Source: Klebsiella pneumoniae (GTDB lineage Bacteria; Pseudomonadota; Gammaproteobacteria; Ga0077536). Taken from it: a DNA stretch of 8,016 nt. The stretch is from contig CAMCBY010000178.1 of assembly GCA_945873015.1 (NCBI GenBank), positions 1 to 8,016 of the forward strand, read 5' to 3'. A program made the translations under genes and the position numbers. A model generated the notes under the pieces. That model searched no databases. It saw only the letters and a list, made by a program, of their open reading frames with translations, and was not told the DNA's origin. Position 1 is the first letter of the stretch; each line of letters begins with the position of its first letter. Positions 6,098 through 8,016 of this stretch are shown piece after piece.

Positions 6098-6124
6098 ACG
6101 GCGGCAAAATCTATACGCCGCCGT
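6098..6124. promoter_or_regulatory. Inverted repeat in the divergent FrhB-family / VOC intergenic region
   Basis: A perfect 8-bp inverted repeat, ACGGCGGC (6098-6105) and GCCGCCGT (6117-6124), is separated by 11 AT-richer bases. Centre-to-centre distance is 19 bp. It sits in the middle of the 109-bp gap between the two divergent starts. No T-run follows on either strand, so an operator for a dimeric regulator is more likely than a terminator. No regulator gene is nearby to support this. Confidence 0.35.
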
Positions 6125-6174
6125 ATTGTCGCCGATTACAGACCATACACAACAGTCGATAGGGGAAACAATCC

Positions 6175-6720
6175 ATGCCTGCGCCTCCGACCACCACCAG
6201 CGCCACTACACTCAGCAACAGCTTTCTGTCCGACACCATGCAGATCTGCGTGGTGACGCGTGACATCTACCGCACCATGGACGGCATGTTGAAGCTCGGC
6301 ATCGGGCCGTGGGCGGTCTACACCTTCGACAAAACCACCGTCAGCGATATGACTTTCCGCGGCAAGCCGGCCGAATATGCCATGAAGCTGTGCCTCGCGT
6401 TTAATGGCTCGATGATGTGGGAAATCATCCAGCCGACCCTGGGGCCGAGCATTTATACCGAGTTTCTCGAACGCCACGGCGAAGGCATTCACCATACCGC
6501 TTTCCATTGCGGCGACATGAGCTGGGCTGAACGCTGCGCGGAATTCGAAAATCGCGGCTTCAAGATGATTCAGTCCGGCACCTGGCAGGGTACGGTGCCT
6601 TACGCCTACTTCGACACCGAAGAGGCCACCACCTCCACCGTTGAGCTGTTCATCATCCCGACCGACAAGCCGATGCCGGCGCCGGAACAGTGGTATCCGG
6701 CACCGCCGCCCGCAACCTGA
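6175..6720 (+). CDS. VOC superfamily (glyoxalase/bleomycin-resistance fold) protein
   Basis: This is a 181-residue single-chain VOC protein with two beta-alpha-beta-beta-beta modules. Module 1 starts at M-Q-I-C-V-V-T-R-D (residues 22-30) and ends M-W-E-I-I-Q-P (81-87). Module 2 starts at E-G-I-H-H-T-A-F-H-C (103-112) and ends S-T-V-E-L-F-I-I-P (154-162). By analogy with methylmalonyl-CoA epimerase and glyoxalase I, the metal-ligand positions would be Gln23 (usually His), Glu83, His106 or His107, and Glu157. The first 15 residues are Ser/Thr/Pro-rich and the C-terminus is Pro-rich (E-Q-W-Y-P-A-P-P-P). ATG 6175 has AGGGGA at 6161-6166, 8 bases upstream. It is divergent from the FrhB-family gene and upstream of the phosphotransferase gene on the same strand. 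Candidate roles are isomerase, epimerase, lyase or dioxygenase; sequence does not decide between them. Confidence 0.85.
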   Translation: MPAPPTTTSATTLSNSFLSDTMQICVVTRDIYRTMDGMLKLGIGPWAVYTFDKTTVSDMTFRGKPAEYAMKLCLAFNGSMMWEIIQPTLGPSIYTEFLERHGEGIHHTAFHCGDMSWAERCAEFENRGFKMIQSGTWQGTVPYAYFDTEEATTSTVELFIIPTDKPMPAPEQWYPAPPPAT

Positions 6721-6731
6721 GTTGCACGCCC

Positions 6732-6747
6732 CTCGCGGCGCCGCGAG
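6732..6747. terminator. 16-bp perfect palindrome after the VOC gene
   Basis: CTCGCGGCGCCGCGAG is fully self-complementary and begins 11 bases after the VOC stop codon. As RNA it would fold to a 6-bp stem with a 4-base GCGC loop. It is followed by CTCTGGTTC rather than a T-run, so it is at best a Rho-assisted or weak terminator, or an mRNA 3' stabiliser. A protein-binding site is the alternative. Confidence 0.4.
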
Positions 6748-6813
6748 CTCTGGTTCGAGCGATGACATCCCTGGGTCTGAACGCGGGTCGCCCGGCAGCG
6801 CGGCGCACTACGT

Positions 6814-6819
6814 TATGAT
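6814..6819 (+). promoter_or_regulatory. Possible -10 element upstream of the phosphotransferase gene
   Basis: TATGAT, one mismatch from the sigma-70 -10 consensus, lies about 34 bases before the GTG start in an otherwise GC-rich spacer. No recognisable -35 hexamer stands 15-19 bases upstream. It would place a start of transcription near 6826. Together with the palindrome after the VOC gene it suggests, but does not prove, separate transcription of the phosphotransferase gene. Confidence 0.25.
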
Positions 6820-6852
6820 TCCCGCGCGCATCAACCTTAAGCATGGGAATCA

Positions 6853-7860
6853 GTGGTGGATATCGAAGAACTACGCGCGGGCTTGAGTGCCTTTGTCACA
6901 GCGGAAATCGGCAGCACGGCGCGGGTCGCCAATGTGCAGGAATCGGACGGCCATGCCGGCCTGACTTTCCTGTTCGAAGTCATCGACGGGCAAGGCACAC
7001 CCACCGGCTATGTGGTCAAGCTGCCGCCCAAGGGTGTCCGTCGGCATGGCAATACCGATGTCTACCGTCAGGCGCCGCTCATGCGCGCGCTCTACAAGGC
7101 CGGTGTGCCGGTGCCGCAGGTGCCGTGGGCGTTTGATGAAAATCCATGGTTCGAAGTGCCATTCATCGTCATGGAGCGGTTGCCGGGCCGAGTATTTTTC
7201 GTATGGGATCCGCCGGCCGTGTTTGAGCGCAGCGCGGCCGCCGCAGAGCCGTTATGGGAGCAGTGCGCCGAGGCGCTCGCCACCATGCACAAATTCGACT
7301 GGCGTACGCATCTGCCGGACTGGGAACAGCCGGAATCGCTGCCCGATCAGATCACGCGCTGGGAACGTATCTACGCCCAGGCGCCGGAGCCGGAATGGGT
7401 GAAGGCCGCCGAAGCGACCGAAAAAGCGCTGTTGGCCAATCTGCCCGACGGCGAGCCGGTCGGTCTTTTTCACGGCGACTACCAACCCGGCAACCTGCTC
7501 TATCACGAGGGCAAACTGACCGGCATCATCGATTGGGAGATTTCCGGCATCGGCGCCAAACTGCTCGATATCGGCTGGCTCATGATGATTGCCGACCAGG
7601 CCAACTGGACGCCGGTTTATCACCCGATATTCCCGCTGGCACCCGAGCGTCTGCGCGCGCTCTATGAACAGAACATCGGACGTCGCTACGAGGAGATTCC
7701 GTGGTATCAGGCGCTGGCCGGTTATCGGTTGGCCTGTATTGCCTGCCTGAACGTGAAGTTGCACCGACGTGGTCAACGCCATGACCCGGCCTGGGAAAAA
7801 ATCGGTTTGGGCGTGATGCCGATGTTTACCCGCGCTCAGCAGATCCTGGCCGCGCTGTAA
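6853..7860 (+). CDS. Phosphotransferase family protein (APH/ACAD10-like kinase fold)
   Basis: This 335-residue protein has an aminoglycoside-phosphotransferase / protein-kinase-like fold. The N-lobe contains L-T-F-L-F-E-V (37-43) and Y-V-V-K (53-56), where Lys56 is the probable ATP-binding lysine. The hinge region reads F-I-V-M-E-R-L-P-G (104-112). The catalytic loop is H207-G-D209-Y-Q-P-G-N214, and the metal-binding Asp is D227 in I-I-D-W-E. These catalytic residues are all present, so an active kinase is expected. Relatives resemble the kinase domain of ACAD10 and often sit with acyl-CoA dehydrogenases or other catabolic genes. An antibiotic-resistance role should not be assumed. The start is GTG 6853 or the adjacent GTG 6856; GGGAA just upstream fits the second slightly better. 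The Brenner motif and length are intact, but the stop lies only 20 bp from the end of an IS110-type transposase gene, so the extreme C-terminus could have been altered by insertion. Confidence 0.9.
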   Translation: MVDIEELRAGLSAFVTAEIGSTARVANVQESDGHAGLTFLFEVIDGQGTPTGYVVKLPPKGVRRHGNTDVYRQAPLMRALYKAGVPVPQVPWAFDENPWFEVPFIVMERLPGRVFFVWDPPAVFERSAAAAEPLWEQCAEALATMHKFDWRTHLPDWEQPESLPDQITRWERIYAQAPEPEWVKAAEATEKALLANLPDGEPVGLFHGDYQPGNLLYHEGKLTGIIDWEISGIGAKLLDIGWLMMIADQANWTPVYHPIFPLAPERLRALYEQNIGRRYEEIPWYQALAGYRLACIACLNVKLHRRGQRHDPAWEKIGLGVMPMFTRAQQILAAL

Positions 7861-7880
7861 TTATTCTGTAGATACTCTGT

Positions 7881-8016
7881 TCAGTTGCAAGCGTTGGCTT
7901 GATGGCAATCACTAAAAAGCTTGGTTGAGTCGAAGGGCGTGCCGAGTTGAAGGCACGCCCACAATCCGGTCAGGTATTTACGCATGACGGCACACAACGC
8001 CTGGATTTTCTTCTTG
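7881..8016 (-). CDS. IS110-family transposase, C-terminal 44 residues (runs off right edge)
   Basis: The minus-strand frame entering from the right edge is open for 44 codons and ends at TGA 7881-7883. It reads K-K-K-I-Q-A-L-C-A-V-M-R-K-Y-L, then T-G-L-W-A-C-L, then T-P-F-D-S-T-K-L-F-S. The A-L-C-A-V-M-R-K-x-L helix and the following x-P-F-D are typical of the C-terminal end of IS110/IS116/IS902 transposases (Transposase_20 domain). The catalytic parts (RuvC-like DEDD domain and the C-terminal serine) lie outside the window, so it cannot be said whether the element is intact. The gene is convergent with the phosphotransferase gene. Only 20 bp separate the two stop codons, so the element boundary lies in or very near this gap. 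Confidence 0.75.
   Translation of the reverse strand, partial: KKKIQALCAVMRKYLTGLWACLQLGTPFDSTKLFSDCHQANACN
7935..7960. repeat. 9-bp perfect inverted repeat inside the transposase 3' end
   Basis: GGGCGTGCC (7935-7943) and GGCACGCCC (7952-7960) form a perfect 9-bp stem with an 8-base loop. It lies within the transposase reading frame and 75-100 bases after the phosphotransferase stop. It could end the phosphotransferase transcript or block read-through into the transposase, but no T-run follows on the plus strand. Confidence 0.5.

Larger units (their letters stand above)
7861..8016. mobile_element. End of an IS110-type insertion sequence (boundary approximate)
   Basis: The region holds the 3' end of an IS110-type transposase gene, so it is the transposase-3' side of an insertion sequence that continues beyond the window. 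IS110 elements usually lack long terminal inverted repeats, so the exact end cannot be fixed by eye. The left limit given is simply the base after the phosphotransferase stop. The 20-base gap is far too short for a bridge-RNA region, which suggests the noncoding RNA, if any, lies on the other side of the transposase gene. Confidence 0.5.

Noticed and set aside
4425..6263. A 612-codon open frame on the plus strand, opposite the FrhB-family gene.
   Set aside because: It is antisense to a gene with unmistakable iron-sulfur and FrhB motifs and also overlaps the soxX and VOC genes. Its translation is rich in Arg, His and Ala without any recognisable domain, which is typical of shadow frames in GC-rich DNA.
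6853..7860. Possible aminoglycoside-resistance gene.
   Set aside because: The kinase motifs are those of the broad APH fold, and the sequence resembles ACAD10-like metabolic phosphotransferases. Nothing supports an antibiotic substrate.
7935..7960. The 9-bp inverted repeat as a classical intrinsic terminator.
   Set aside because: No T-run follows the stem on the plus strand and the repeat lies within the transposase reading frame, so it is listed only as a repeat.

Overview
The window is GC-rich, tightly packed and clearly bacterial. It looks like a chromosomal segment of a sulfur-oxidising proteobacterium, probably gammaproteobacterial or from a related uncultured lineage. This rests on the gene families present (Sox proteins, LLM flavin oxidoreductase, kappa-GST-like isomerase, ACAD10-like phosphotransferase) and on base composition. 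No taxonomic marker is present, so the assignment is an inference.

Layout. (1) Positions 1-337, minus strand: the N-terminal part of a transglutaminase-like cysteine peptidase domain protein that runs off the left edge. (2) 563-1174, minus: a DsbA-fold kappa-GST / 2-hydroxychromene-2-carboxylate isomerase-like protein. It is divergent from (3) 1284-2330, plus: an LLM-class flavin oxidoreductase of the TIGR03617-like type. (4) 2373-4463, minus: a compact operon soxX-soxY-soxZ-soxA, transcribed right to left. It encodes the SoxAX cytochrome and the SoxYZ carrier of the periplasmic thiosulfate-oxidation system. (5) 4629-6065, minus: a FrhB/FdhB-family iron-sulfur flavoprotein directly upstream of the sox genes, separated from them by a 165-bp spacer full of palindromes. 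(6) 6175-6720, plus: a VOC (glyoxalase-fold) protein divergent from the FrhB gene. (7) 6853-7860, plus: an aminoglycoside-phosphotransferase-fold kinase. (8) 7881-8016, minus: the last 44 codons of an IS110-family transposase, cut by the right edge. Its stop lies only 20 bp from the kinase stop.

How the genes work together. SoxY (Tat signal, C-terminal GGCGG arm) and SoxZ form the carrier to which SoxAX (Sec signals; CxxCH hemes and a Cys ligand in SoxA) would oxidatively couple thiosulfate. SoxB and SoxCD, needed for hydrolysis and further oxidation, are not in the window, and no soxB follows soxA. The FrhB-like protein is a plausible redox partner or a co-located electron-transfer enzyme, but no sulfur role can be shown from sequence. 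The LLM oxidoreductase, kappa-GST-like isomerase, VOC protein and phosphotransferase are families common in catabolism of aromatic, steroid or other unusual substrates. Their exact substrates are unknown.

Unusual points: several non-ATG starts supported by Shine-Dalgarno placement; soxZ's Shine-Dalgarno embedded in the codons for SoxY's catalytic arm; a palindrome-dense spacer between the FrhB gene and soxX; and an IS110 end abutting a stop codon. I found no CRISPR array, tRNA, rRNA or convincing novel defence system.
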